Assembly: GCA_000320605.2 (NCBI GenBank)
Contig: KB445795.1
Location: 1,285,685-1,349,684, forward strand
DNA from: Gelatoporia subvermispora B
Taxonomy: Eukaryota; Basidiomycota; Agaricomycetes; Polyporales; Gelatoporiaceae
DNA length: 64,000 bases
Direction of reading: 5' to 3'
Positions 46,015-57,881 of the stretch are shown here, in pieces. Each line of letters opens with the position of its first letter. Within the stretch, counting starts at the first letter, position 1. A program made the translations under genes and the position numbers. The notes under the pieces are model-generated. The model searched no databases, had not been told where the DNA came from, and saw nothing but the letters and a program-made list of their open reading frames with translations.

Positions 46015-46339
46015 GCCGTGCAGAAAATGAGTTCGGGCAGGGTGGACACCCTGGGAGGATGAGGGAGAGAGATTGGCCGCGACCTCGCCTGGAGGACTCG
46101 CGAGGGGTTGGGCATCAATTCTGACAGGCAACTTGCGCCCACAACTCTTCGGCGTCACGTGTTAACCCTAACCCATGTGAGGCGGCAAGTCGGCGATGTG
46201 CTCGCTGCCATCGACGAGACGACGCCAGAGACACAGCCAGCCGCTAACACCCGCTAACGACCATCACCTTCTCCTCCTCCTCACCACCACTCACTCCTCA
46301 CTCCTCTTGTACCCGGGATCCCGATCGGTGCACTTTACT
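46015..46339. promoter_or_regulatory. Divergent intergenic region
   Basis: About 325 bp between two divergent genes. It holds a CTC/CAC-rich pyrimidine tract at 46255-46310 just before the coiled-coil gene, typical of fungal promoters and transcription starts. Confidence 0.4.
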
Positions 46340-46901
46340 ATGAGCTCTGCGGCCGGCCAGCCTATTCCGGAGTCACCCAGGGACGAGTATGGGTCCGTCA
46401 CGTCAACATCTCTATCTGTTACTCGCTCACTGACGCCGCGCGCCTTTACAGCACAGAGCAGCGCGCCTTCACCCAAACCAACCTCGAGCATGGCAAGCCA
46501 CCCGAGCCTCTACTCGAATTAGAGATTCCGCCCTCCGAACTCGACCTGACCATGACGTTCGAGTCCATTCTATCAGAAACTGCCGCCTCTGATGAACCCG
46601 AGTAAGTCGTTGCCTCCCTGGAGAGCGCCAGGCCCGTCCGGGTTCGCGGCGGAGCGCTCGTCACGTAACGAGATGCCTGCATTCGAGCAGTGTGCTGATC
46701 TGGTGACCTGTGTGCAGAACAAAGGCGGTGTACAAACGCGCCAGCAACGTCCTGAAGCTTTCACAGGAGAACGAGAAGCTCAAGGAGGAATTAAGACTTA
46801 TGACTGAACGACTGGAGGCGGCGGAACGGAAGCAGCAGGAGCTCAGGCAGAAAGCGCTCCGTTCCGGGGCAGAAGAGGATGTCAAGAAAAATGTATCTTA
46901 G
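46340..46901 (+). CDS. Small coiled-coil protein of unknown function
   Basis: Three exons. The first, from the ATG at 46340 (MSSAAGQPIPESPRDEY), is spliced by donor GTCCGT to GTEQRAFTQTNLEHGKPPEP. The acidic middle reads LELEIPPSELDLTMTFESIL. A second intron (donor GTAAGT at about 46603) joins DEPE to TKAVYKRASNVLKLSQENEK, which begins a helical coiled coil (LKEELRLMTERLEAAERKQQ). It ends at 46901. The product is about 125 residues. The long coiled coil suggests a structural or adaptor role. The family is unknown to me. Confidence 0.65.
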
Positions 46902-47394
46902 CGTTGGATGCCGACATACGGCTGTGTATACCCCCCTTTGAGGCTGCGGGAGTCAGTTCCTGATGTCCATGCGCATTTATACCGTAGAAGCGTCGACACG
47001 CGTAATCGTTCTCAATGCATGGGTTTGGTTCTAACTACTCGAAGCGCGCACATCGTGCCGGGTCGCGTAGAACGACGCACTGGTTGTCGGTCCGCACACC
47101 GACGTCGCGCGTAAATAGATGAAAGGTAGTAGACATCTGGACCGGGGTCAGTAACGGAGATGTTCCTGGAAGCAGCGGGAGGAATTAATGCTGAAGGATT
47201 GAGGATGGGCGGACTCCACTGGCCATTGCTGGCCATTGCCACTGGGCAGTTCCGCCCGTCAGACAGCGGCTACCCCCACCCTCGATTCCAATCGCCCCAT
47301 CTCTTATCGTCATCACCGGTATCGCTATATAGCCCCCCGCCCCCAGACATCCCCGCCTCCACCCCCTCCCTTTCCCCATCACCGTCCATCACGA
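46902..47394. other. Intergenic
   Basis: About 490 bp. CTATATAG at 47325-47332, followed by a C-rich tract, may be the promoter of a short gene or of the oxidoreductase downstream. The ATG-initiated frame from 47160 runs through this promoter-like tract and is probably not coding over its first half. Confidence 0.35.
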
Positions 47395-47623
47395 TGTCCA
47401 CCCCCCGTCGCGCTTCAGAAATGGCCAACCGCAGGCCCTCCGTCCTCGACTCCCCCTCCTCCCGTCGCCAGTCTGGACGCTCCTCTCGCCGTCCCTCGAT
47501 TGACCCGTCCAGGCTCATCCCTATAGACAAGTCAGTCTGACATCCCCCTTTCCTCCCATCTGTCACTTTGCTAGGCCCATTTCATCTCTTCCGGGGGCAC
47601 GAGACCGACCCCCTGTCTCTTGA
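47395..47623 (+). CDS. Possible small Ser/Arg-rich protein
   Basis: ATG at 47395 in a good context begins MSTPRRASEMANRRPS, and a 43-nt intron (donor GTCAGT at about 47531, acceptor GCTAG at about 47573) would join IPIDK to PISSLPGARDRPPVS-stop. The product would be about 63 residues, basic and Ser/Arg-rich. It follows a TATA-like box by about 65 bp. It could equally be a leader of the oxidoreductase transcript. No family match is known to me. Confidence 0.3.
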
Positions 47624-47751
47624 ACGGATCCTGAGCAACACAACCTTGCCTGCGCACTCTGCGCCACCGCTCCAGGCCTTTCCTCCTCTCCCTTCCCAGT
47701 CAAATAAATACATTTCAATCTAGAGAGACAGCATGCTGACCGCCGCGCACT

Positions 47752-49395
47752 ATGCCCGACAGAGCTATCGCTACCACCGGTAGTGACTTCAATGTAGTCT
47801 TCATCGGTGCAGGAAACATCATGTTCGGTGCGCTTGGCCCGTCGCTCTCAGGAAATACGCGCCACTAACGACCCTGCAGGGTCCGACGAGGGTCCCTGGA
47901 ACCACTCCTTCCGTCTTGAGCAGTACGTCCTCGCGTTCCCCTTCCGGGCCACTAGTCGCTCATGTGCGCTCCAGCAAGCTCGGCCCGCGTCTGAAGGTCG
48001 TTGCGCTCATCGACCCCGCGGTTGAGCGCGCGACAGCTGTCCTGCAGAAGAAATGCGAGACTTTCGTGCGCTCCGCGTACGAGAACACCCGCGTGTTCCG
48101 CACGCTCGAAGACTTCGTCAAGAACATGTCCCGCAAGGACATCCCTCGCGCCGTCATCGTCGGCTCACCGCCCATGTTCCGCGGCACGACGCAGCCTGGA
48201 CGCGACATTGAGCTTCAGATCATGAAGTTCTTCCCCGGTGTCGCGCTGTTCGTCGAGAAGCCCGCCGCGACCGGCCCTGTGCACGAGATCGAGGAGGCAT
48301 TCTCGATCGCAAGGCACATCAAAGAGACTAACACGATTTGCTCTGTTGGGTGCGTGTGCCATTCCATACGGATCAGCTCACGCTGAAATTGGAGCGGGTA
48401 GGTACATGCTGCGGTACTTGCGCGCTGTCCAGATGATGAAGCAAATCATTGACGACAACAACCTTACGGTGATGGCTACTATCGCACGGTATGCGTGTGC
48501 ATACGAGGCGATCGCGAAGCCAGACTGGTGGGACAAATCGAGGAGGTACGTCACTCCCGGACGTGCATTGTGCCTCAGAACTAATTGTAAACAGTGCCGG
48601 CCCCATTATCGAGCAGGGCACGCACTTCTGCGACCTGTCACGATACTTCGGTGGTGACGTTGACATAAGCACCGTCCAGGCACACTCTCTGGAGTGGAAT
48701 GAGAACGCGGGCCACCTCTCGAAGATGAAGGTTGACGAGACTGCCATCCCCCCCGAGAACCGCATTCCCCGTGTTACTGCCGCTACGTGGTACGTGGACC
48801 CTTCATACAAGCTGTCGCACTAGACTGAGTCTTCGCAGGAAATACGAGAGCGGCGCTGTCGGCAGCTTCACTCACCTTGTCGCCCTTCAAGGTCATGACT
48901 ACAGCTGTGAGCTGGAAGTCTACGCGGACGGTTACCAGCTCAAGTGAGTCATTACTCTCGGTCAAGTATGACGCAGATTAGTTGAACGCCTAGTCTAGGC
49001 TCGTGAACCCTTACGTCCAGCCCGTCCTCTATGTCCGCCACCCCGGTAGCGACCACGAGGAGATGCACAGATTCCCCGACGACGATCCGTTCTTCTCGGA
49101 GGTACGTATATCTCATTAATGATGGTGCAGATCTGATCGAGGACCCCTTGTAGATCTCGGTCCTTATCGACAACATCGAGGACATTGAGGAGGACCCGGA
49201 GACCGCGCAGATCCTGTGTGACTTTGAAGGTGCATATTTTGACTGACCGCGTTCGCATGTGATTATTGATCACCCCCGCATTTATCAGATGCTTGCAAGT
49301 CGTACCAGCTCACATGGGCAATTCGGGAGGCCAGCGAGCGCAACAAGAAGACTGAGGCACAGGCCTCGGTTACCACCTCGGCTTCTGCCGCTTAG
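47752..49395 (+). CDS. Gfo/Idh/MocA-family NAD(P)-dependent oxidoreductase
   Basis: ATG at 47752 (MPDRAIATTGSDFNVVFIGAG) opens a Rossmann fold with VVFIGAGN as the dinucleotide loop. Then come LGPRLKVVALIDPAVERATAV, IPRAVIVGSPPMFRG and the family motif LFVEKPAATG. The second half is the C-terminal alpha/beta domain: GYMLRYLRAVQMMKQII, PIIEQGTHFCDLSRYFGGD and WKYESGAVGSFTHLVAL. About eight short introns are required. It ends in SVTTSASAA at 49395. Substrates of this family are often sugars or inositols, and this one is not predictable from sequence. It is probably cytosolic, since no leader is seen. Confidence 0.85.
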
Positions 49396-49624
49396 ATTGG
49401 GGACTCTAGGTGCAATTCACAAGGACAGAGGTTGGATTTGAATCAATATAGATGTTCGTTACGCCAGCAGTTTTATGTCTCTGTATTTTGTAGCAAAGCA
49501 GCTGTGCTGTAGAATCAATATCCTGATGAAGATAGTGGAATGCTAGTCTGGAAATGCATGGGTATATGAACCGGTACAGCTATGAAGTTGGCATGTGTGG
49601 CCTCCAAGTTGTGTCTCAAATTCA

Positions 49625-50521
49625 TCAGTCTTCGCTGCAAATGACCGCGTCAATTTGGAGGCGTTTGGAGGCGTGTTCATCTCCATCCTTGGCGGTGTCC
49701 TTCGTGGGCTCGTCGCTGTCGTGCTTGCGTTTCTTGCGGGCAACCTTTGTCTTCTCGCGACTGGCTTCCTCATCCCATTCTTCTTGGAGGTGCGTTTTCA
49801 ACGTCGGCATGTTCTTACATTCCTTCCCGCATCGCCAACAAGACAGCTGCTCCTTCAACAGAGGTTCGTACTGGGAAGGCTTCAGCACCGATATCTGGAA
49901 GAGCGTCAGGGCCACATATGACTGTAGTAGAGCTATTCTTCTGAGAGGAGCGGGCATACCGTTGAATAGAACGTGGCGTCCGCGTCGAACCAAGAGAGAA
50001 CATCATCAAGGTGCAGGAAGAAACCAAGCTTCGGATGGAATGAGTTGTAATGCTTCTTGGTTTTAAGGCTCGGCGAGCACAAGTCAGATGAGATAACATG
50101 AAGATGGAGGTGCCTTGTTGATCAACTGTAAGATAGACTTGAGTGACACTACTTTTGAACTCCGTACGTACTCCATAGACGGTACAGCATGAAACCCCGT
50201 CCAGATTGCCCATTTATACCCATACCTATTCACCATCTCGTCCTCAATTAACCTGCGCACATGCGTGGCATCCTCGGAAAGTTTGAGCAACGTTTCCCGA
50301 GCACGTTGCTTCTCGCCCTTGAGCAGAGTGCGCAGACTAGCGAGTTCGAACACAGTCAAGGGCGGGATGACTCGGGGCAGAAGCAGGAAATGGAATGTGG
50401 CTTTCGGGAACGCATCAAATATCGTCAACGAGTTGTCTGTATGCGTAAAAAGGATCGATGAAGGCAGACTCGACGGCACAGCTTTCAACGCATATTGACG
50501 AAGGATCGTCAGATGGGACAT
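49625..50521 (-). CDS. HNT3: Aprataxin-like DNA 5'-adenylate hydrolase
   Basis: Aprataxin/Hnt3 removes AMP left on DNA 5' ends by abortive ligation. The ATG at 50521 (MSHLTILRQYALK) is preferred to the open frame upstream, which begins at TTG. The HIT domain has LFTHTDNSLTIFDAFPKATF, FHFLLLPRV, and the active-site histidines in EHLHLHVISSD. That motif forms only after an intron (donor GTACGT) is removed near 50120-50170. After another intron the C-terminal C2HC zinc finger reads CWRCGKECKNMPTLKTHLQEE. A Lys/Glu-rich tail ends at 49625. Domain order and size fit the family. Confidence 0.9.
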
Positions 50522-50869
50522 GTCGTGTTGATGTGGCTCGAAGACAGTTCTATATTTCAACCGCTTCGTGCAGCCACCTTTGTCCGACAACCAGTAGCTA
50601 CCTTATATGGCCAAGATGCTGATAAGATACTCATGAGGAGTTCCTTCGATCTTGCGAGACCATTTTGGTCCATGATAAGATATCTGCTTATGTAACCGAT
50701 CGCACGATCCCGGGAGTTGCCTCTCAGGGAGTTGAACCATCTCGCACGCTCTCTCACACTCCCGCTATCGCCTCAAACCAGTCGGGTTCGTATATACTGT
50801 AATGCTGTGAGTCCATAGCTCGTTTGTAGGACGCTTGTAGTGACTGTTGATGCACGTGGACCGCAGAGA
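50522..50869. other. Intergenic upstream of the Plavaka gene
   Basis: About 350 bp between the aprataxin start and the transposase ATG. It should include the left end of the transposon. I could not find a terminal inverted repeat matching the sequence after 55171. Confidence 0.35.
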
Positions 50870-53800
50870 ATGATTCCCCGCAGCCCCCGCCGTAAGGTCT
50901 CCGGTGCCCGAGCCAGCAGAGCTCCGAAACAACCATGCGAGATCTGCGGTACCCACATCGCAGCGTCCGGCATGCATAATCACAAGAAAGCTTGCCTCCG
51001 CAACCGTCAAGGAAGGGACCGCGATGCGTATATTATGCACCTGACAGAGGTCCAGGAGCACCAGGAGGGTGAGTCGCAGATTCTTTATCAATTCCCCATG
51101 CACGCTCGATCGCGGTGCATCAGATCGTTATCGGACTGTGCGATTGCAGCTGGATGCTGCAGGTGTTCATCACCCGGGAACCATGCGTTCTCGGTGATGA
51201 AGGACCTGCTGCACAAGGTGTTCGCTTTTGAACAGTACCATACATGGTACCAGAGAAGTCGCCGGTGTCTCGTGCACTTTGCACGTCGTAGCGTGCGCGT
51301 CAGGTGCGCGTGTGCCAGCGTGTGTGCCTGCGCGTACAGGGATGCTAATCGAGCACTTCGATTTGTGCAAGAACGAGCAGATTATTGCAGAGCGCTAACG
51401 TCGTATGACAGCTGCTATACTCGAGAGCGGCTATGCTCCTGCTGATATGTATATGCCACTGGTCGATACAACATCTGCCACTGGTTCATCAGGTATGCCC
51501 TCTTCGAAAGCCTCATAGAATATTCTAATCCCTGGCAGTACCTTCTCGCAACCCGTCTGCGCCCGCAACTCGAGACAATTCTCCCGCTCCCGGGCCCTCC
51601 ACTGTATTAACGCCCCCTGATCCCGCCCCTACCGCCGCTCGTAGCACCCGCTCTACTCCCGCCAATGCTGTTGATCCTCCCATTTCCGCTCGTCGTGCCC
51701 GTCCGACTAATGTCGCTCGTTCCACTCCTGCCGCCGATCTACCGGACCCTACTAAGCCCGTCAACCCGAACGACAGCAAATACGGCCTGGACGACGTTTT
51801 CGTCCAGTATCATCCTCATAGCCAGACGCCTTCGCATGTCACGCCGCTCGAAGATTTCACACGCACGCCGGTACTTCATGAAATCCCGCGGCCGTATGGA
51901 ACACCATGGGCACCCTTCGCGACACGAACAGACTTTGAGTTCGCGGATTTGTGCCGGAGGTGTCAGATCGGTAGCAAAGCTACCGAGGAGCTCATCCAAC
52001 TCATCCGCGGCATTGCTGAGGACCGTGGCTCCTTTACCTTGCGTTCCGAAGCAGACCTCGCAAGTGTTTGGGAAGCTGCTGCTAGGTCTCGTACCGCAGT
52101 AAGCATTGGGTTCTGGTTTTAGTATACCATGGTTGTAGTATTTATGTCGTGTGTAGTTTGAGAATGCAACAATTACTGCAAAGCTCCGGAATGTGGAGCA
52201 CAGTTACGAAATGTACTACCGACCAATATGGGAATGGGTGAAGGATTTAGTGAGCGACCCGACACTTGCCCCACACTTCAATTGGGATGCGCAGAAGCTC
52301 CATATTTTTGATGGGAGTTCGTGGGTCCGCTTTCGAGACGAGCCGTGGACTGCGGATCGTTGGTGGGAGCTTCAAGTACGTGAGCAACCTGTGTATGCTT
52401 AATGTTCTCAACTGTGTAAATTAGTCAGAACTTCCGGAAGGAGCCAACATGGTCGGCATCATCTTCTATGCAGACAAAACAAATCTCACAACATTCGGAG
52501 ACCAAAAAGGCTACCCGATTGTCGTCCGATGTGCCAATCTACCCGTCCATATACGGAACAGCAATGGACATGGTGGGGGACGCGTGGTTGGATGGCTTCC
52601 GATTGTAGGTCGTTATAGCAGGTTGAGTTAATGAAGTGCAGCATTCACAGGCTAACTACAGGTTGACGGAGACACTTCGCGTGACTCTTTTGAGGAAGCT
52701 GACTTTAAACGCATCATCTGGCATGAAGCCTCATGGAAGTGTCTCGAGTCGCTCATTGGCCCCGCGCAGTTTGGCGAGTGGATGAAGGCGGGAGATGGGG
52801 TTGATCGCTGGTTATTCCCGGTGATTATTCTTGTCTCTTCCGACTACGAGGAGCAGTATGTTCTTCTTTCTAGTTATCTAACAACTATTAATGTCATTTG
52901 CAGGTGTGTTATTGCTGGCAATCGTGGTACGAGGTGTCTTAAACCTTGCTGCGTGTGTCATACTCTGCGTGATATGCTCTTTCACTATCAAGAACATTTT
53001 GTTAAACGAACACACGAAGAGTCCCAACAGCTATATCGGGAGGCACAGGCACTACTGTCAAAAACTGCAAGGAACGAATATCTCAAGCCATTCGGATTGC
53101 GTTTTGTCAATGTATGTTATTTGTACTTTTGCTCTCTAAGTTACTCAAATACTAAAATCATTAAAGAATGTTTTTTGGAGAATACCTCACCTGAACATTT
53201 ACCTTGCACTGTCATTCGACCGACTGCATACAAACCATCTTGGCATTTGGAAGACACATCTATGGGCGGAGCTCAAACAGTATATACTCAGCATGGGAGT
53301 AAATGCGGAACGCACCGTCAATCAGCAGTACGTAGTTGATTCTTTTTCATAACTTTATCATATCTATGTTTTATAGATGTGATTCATTCCCTCGCTGGCG
53401 GAACTTGAAGCATATCACTAGCATCACAAATGTCACATTTTCAGATGGATCAACGTACGAGGATATGTCAAAGGTGCCGTAGTCTGTTTGGTTGTACAGC
53501 CCCAGATCGCTAGCCTGTCCCTATGCCTATAAGTTTCTCAAGCTTCTAGGCACAGGTACAGGTCAACGTGACTACCAAATTAATACTTGTGACCCACGGG
53601 TACACATAGAGTTGAGCCCCGACGTGACTGTGTGTGTGAGCATGATCAACATGGACTATGGCCGCTGCTGCTCATGGGCACATGCATGGTTGAGTTATGA
53701 TATTGGTAGTGCACATGACATTGACCACTCGTGCTTGCGGGTGCAGGCATGGTCAATATAGATGCTCCTGTTTACGAGCATGTACACAGATTGTGTTATT

Positions 53801-55171
53801 TGTACTATGTCCGTGATACATTATATTTACTGATGCGATATAGATTATATTATTTGTTACACACAATATCATCAATGAAGATGACCATCCTCAAGGCTAC
53901 GCCCTCCTAAAGTGTATTCGATCATATCTTAATCTTGATCTTTATCTATCATTTGAAGTTCAAACAGACACGTCAATTGAAGCAGCTCGTGCAGAGCTTA
54001 GATTATTTATGCAGCTTCTCACGGTACGTTCCGCAATCATGTATCGAACATAAGCTCACGAAGTTATAAGGACTATGTATCAATGGTTCCCACTCTCGAA
54101 TCAACAAAGGACTGGAATTTTCCGAAGATTTATCTTCTCATGCATTCAATCGACGACATGTTAGCTAAAGGTGCAACACGCAACATGAATACAAAGCCGA
54201 ATGAACAACTCCATCATATTCTCAAATCGACATATCAGAATATGACAAACTTCAAAAACGTCGCAACACAGGTAAGGCCAATTCTGTAAAACATTCAAAA
54301 ATAATAATCATCTCTCAGATTCTGCATCATGAACATCGGAATTATGTCGCTGAGCACATCCGTGCTATCCTTAAATCCTGCGACGAGTTTGACAAGGCTG
54401 CAACTGATGCGAAACACGATGCGGGGCCACTTTTACGCCGGAATCAGTTCGGAAATGTGACCCTTGGTTCCCAGAAGCGTTCTATTACACTCGGAATGTT
54501 AGAGTCGGAGCGCAGAACTGATCGGGCGTTCTCGGGCTTCCGACGGAAGCTCACTCAATATGTGACCAGTTACTTTGCGCTGCATAACCTTCCTCTTCCG
54601 CCTGATGGCATCAAGCTGATGGTAAACACTAAGGTAGGCAGTGCTTTCAACTTTGTATTCCATGTAAGAATTATGCTCGCTGCATGCTTATCGGTCTGAT
54701 TGACAGATTACCGAATTTCAACTACTCAAAACTTATTTTACTTCCACTATCGACTGGCGAATTGACGACAATTTCCTTCATTCGTCACCCAGTTTTCATG
54801 GTAACCCTCGCTACGACACTGTGATGGTGTCGACAGTTAATGAAAATTCCAACGAGTGGCACTATTTTGCGCAGCTTTTGTTCATGTTTACCCTTGAGAT
54901 CCACGGCACTTGTCACCCCTTTGCTCTTGTTCATCCTTATGATGCTCACATCGAGACATTCCCCAAGAAGGACACAGATTTGGGATTTTATCGGGTGCGC
55001 CAACGCAATACGTATGATTCGCACTTCATTTCTCTCCGTGCAGTTATTCGTGGTGTTGTAGCTGTGTCAACCTTTGACACTGACAATGACTTCTTTATTG
55101 TGGACTCCGTAGACCCGGACATTTTCTTACGATTACGAGACCTGTATGATAACTCGGAGGATCCAGCATAG
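50870..55171 (+). mobile_element. Plavaka-type DNA transposon: apparently intact transposase gene
   Basis: The coding region runs from ATG 50870 to TAG 55169-55171 over about twelve exons. An N-terminal zinc finger (PCEICGTHIAASGMHNHKKAC) is followed by a disordered linker. Then come DFEFADLCRRCQIGSKATEEL and IWEWVKDLVSDPTLAPHFNW. The core includes GIIFYADKTNLTTFGDQKGY and PIVVRCANLP, both typical of Plavaka transposases. It continues with FDRLHTNHLGIWKTHLWAEL, FPRWRNLKHITSITNVTFSD and the helical NWDFPK/MNTKPNEQLHHILKSTY region. All junctions checked keep the frame, with no stop. One intron (53476-53843) is about 368 nt while the others are near 50-60. The element's termini were not found. 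Confidence 0.8.
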
Positions 55172-55687
55172 CTACGTACTACGATACAATGCCTGTTCAC
55201 AATCATGATCGGTGATGAGAACCAGCATCAAACTCTATGTCGGCTCTGGTGCGCTCTTGAGTTCAGTCGGTGACGAGTACATCCATCAGGAAAGTACCTC
55301 AGATTGGACCGCATACAGGACCGACAACAAGCGCCGACTCCGAATCAACCACCGCGCTAAGTTCTCTAGTTGCCTGTTACAGTCATTTCTGCATGCCTGA
55401 CCATTGGCCCCGGATTCTCTGCTTCGGTTATTACTTCCGTTCTTGTGCTTCTCTAATGATGTCTCTCTGTTTTGCATGTCTCTGCGTCGCGGCGGTCGCG
55501 TGCTAAGTTGGGCGGTCTGGCGCCATCTGTCAGTGATCTGAGGCTTTTGTCTGCTTTTCCCAGCCTAGCTCGTACTACAATAAATGCCAAGTCTCAACTC
55601 GGAATATCGAAGAGCGTCGCTGGATACTGGTCTGGTATCTCTGTGCAGCCACCTGCAGTCTCAAATGTACTCTCTAAACCTGGCCGT
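55172..55687. other. Junction between transposon and SF3B1 relic
   Basis: About 515 bp with no recognised protein. It should contain the right end of the transposon. The SF3B1-like sequence becomes recognisable only from about 55688. Confidence 0.35.
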
Positions 55688-57881
55688 GACTCCGATCATC
55701 ATGAATGCGCCAGGCTTCATGCATGAGGATAAGCACAACCGGTACCTCACGGACGAAGAGCTCGATGCTATTCTGCCTACTCAGGGCTACACCATCGTCA
55801 CCCCTCCCCCCGGCTATGCACCTCTGGTTTGACCGCCAAAACTCCCGGCTATGTCAATCACGGAGGTCGGATTCCACAGTTTGGAGGGCTCTGATGATGC
55901 AGCGGCTGCAGCTGCAGCAGGACTCGCGCCCGATCTGCCTACCGAAATTCCAGGCGTGGGCAGCCTCGCATTCTTCAAAGCGGAGGACGCGCAGTACCTC
56001 GCCAAGATACTGAAGGAGGAGGATGAGACGGAGCTGTCCATGGATGAGATGAAGGAGTGTAAGATTATGTGTCTGCTCCTCAAGATCAAGAACGGTACAC
56101 CTCCCGTTCGCAAAACTGCTTTGAGACAGATCACTGACAAAGCTCGTGAATTCGGTGCTGGTCCTCTCGTCGACAAGATCCTCCCCTTGCTCATGGAGCG
56201 CACATTTGAGGACCAAGAGCGGCACCTGCTCGTCAAGGTCATTGACCGCGTGCTTTACAAGTTGGAGACCTTGTCCGCCCGTATGTGCATAAAATCCTTG
56301 TCGTCATCGAGCCCCTGCTCATTGATGAGGACTACTCCAAGTCCGCTGGTCTCGCCTACATGATCTCCACCATGCGTCTCGATATCGACCATGCCGACGA
56401 GTATGTGCGCAACACAACTGCCGGTGCGTTCTCCATGGTCGCTTCCGCTCTCGGTATCCCATCCCTACTCCCCTTCCTAGAGGCCGTTTGTGGGAGTAAG
56501 AAGTCCTGGCAGGCTCGGCACACCGGTATCCGTATTGTGCAGCAGATTGATGGGTTGCGCTGTCCTCCCCCACCTTCGTAACCTCGTCGACTGCATCTCG
56601 CGCAGTCTCCAGGATGAGCAGCAGAAGGTCCGCACGATGACCGCCCTGGCCCTTGCGGCTCTCGCTGAGGCAGCAGCACCGTACGGTATCGAGTCCTTCG
56701 ACAATTTGCTCAAGCCGTTGTGGGTCGGTATTCGTCTGCACCGCGGCAAGAGTCTGGCTGCATTCCTGAAGGCAATAGGCTTCATTCTTCCTCTTATGGA
56801 TCCCGAGTATGTGTCCTACTACATCAAGGAAGTGACCATCATCCTCATTCGCGAATTCCAAACGTCCAACGAGGAGATGAAGAAGATCGTGCTCAAGGTC
56901 GTTCAGCAGTGCGCCGCCACCGAGGGTGTCACTCCGCAGTACATCAAGCAGGACATCCTGCCGGACTTCTTCAAGGCGATTCGCTTGATCGCAGGAATTA
57001 CCGCCAGGTTGTCGAGACTACCGTTGAGCTGGCCCAGAAGTCTGTGGTCGCGGAGATCGTTGGCAGGATTGTCAATGATCTCAAGGACGAGGCCAAGCCG
57101 TACCGCAAGATGGTCATGGAGACAATTACGAAGGTCGTTGCCTCGCTCGGCGCGTCCGACATCGACGAAGGCTTGGAAGTTCGACTGGTCAATGGCATCA
57201 TCTACTCCTTCCAGGAACAGACCACGGAGGATCAGGTCATGCTGGATGGTTTCGGTACTGTAGTGAACGCCCTTGGTACGTGTTTACAATTTGTCTGTCT
57301 ATTCTCAGTACTAATCTCTTTTTAGGCATTCGTGTCAAGCCGTACCTTACTCAGATCGTGTCTACCATCCTTTGGCGCCTGAACAACAAGAACGCAAAGG
57401 TGCGCCAGCAGGCGGCCGACCTGACAACTCGCCTTGCCGTCGTCATCAAGCAGTGTGGTGCGCTGTCCTTCGTCTTCGAACACGTCGGCCCACAATCGGC
57501 TTACTACGCAGACTTCCGTCATGACCATGCTGGAGGACGCCCTGACCGACTGTGACCTCGTGCATCGTCGGACCGCCAGCACCATCATCAAGCACTTGGC
57601 ACTCGGTGTCGCCGGTCTCGGATGCGAAGACTCGATGCTCCACCTCATGAACCTTGTGTGGCCGAACTGCTTCGAAACGTCTCCGCACGTCATCGGCGCG
57701 GTCATGGACGCGGTCGAGGCGATGCACGTCACGCTCGGCCCTGGCGTGCTTCTCAGCTATGTTCTCCAGGGGCTGTTCCATCCCGCTAGGAAGGTCCTCG
57801 CGCAGGGAGTACTCTGCATTGATGGGCGTGCTCCTGTGACACTGGTGCCCGGTGCTCGCAATGCGTATCCCCTGGTCGCCT
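55688..57881 (+). pseudogene. SF3B1 (Hsh155) pseudogene, 5'-truncated with internal deletions and frameshifts
   Basis: SF3B1 is the HEAT-repeat scaffold of the U2 snRNP SF3b complex. This copy begins at MNAPGFMHEDKHNRYLTDEE and lacks the N-terminal part. Lesions seen: loss of one base near 56265 (before the [17 protein letters not shown] block); an in-frame gap of about 13 residues after DEDY; a loss of about 8 bases near 56548 before [15 protein letters not shown]; a gap with frameshift near 56977 before [15 protein letters not shown]. Also a large in-frame loss of roughly 200 residues at 57455 (QCG joined directly to [10 protein letters not shown]), an extra base near 57520, and a degenerate end after LFHPARKV. 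One intron (about 57276-57325) is kept, so it is not a retrocopy. Confidence 0.82.
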
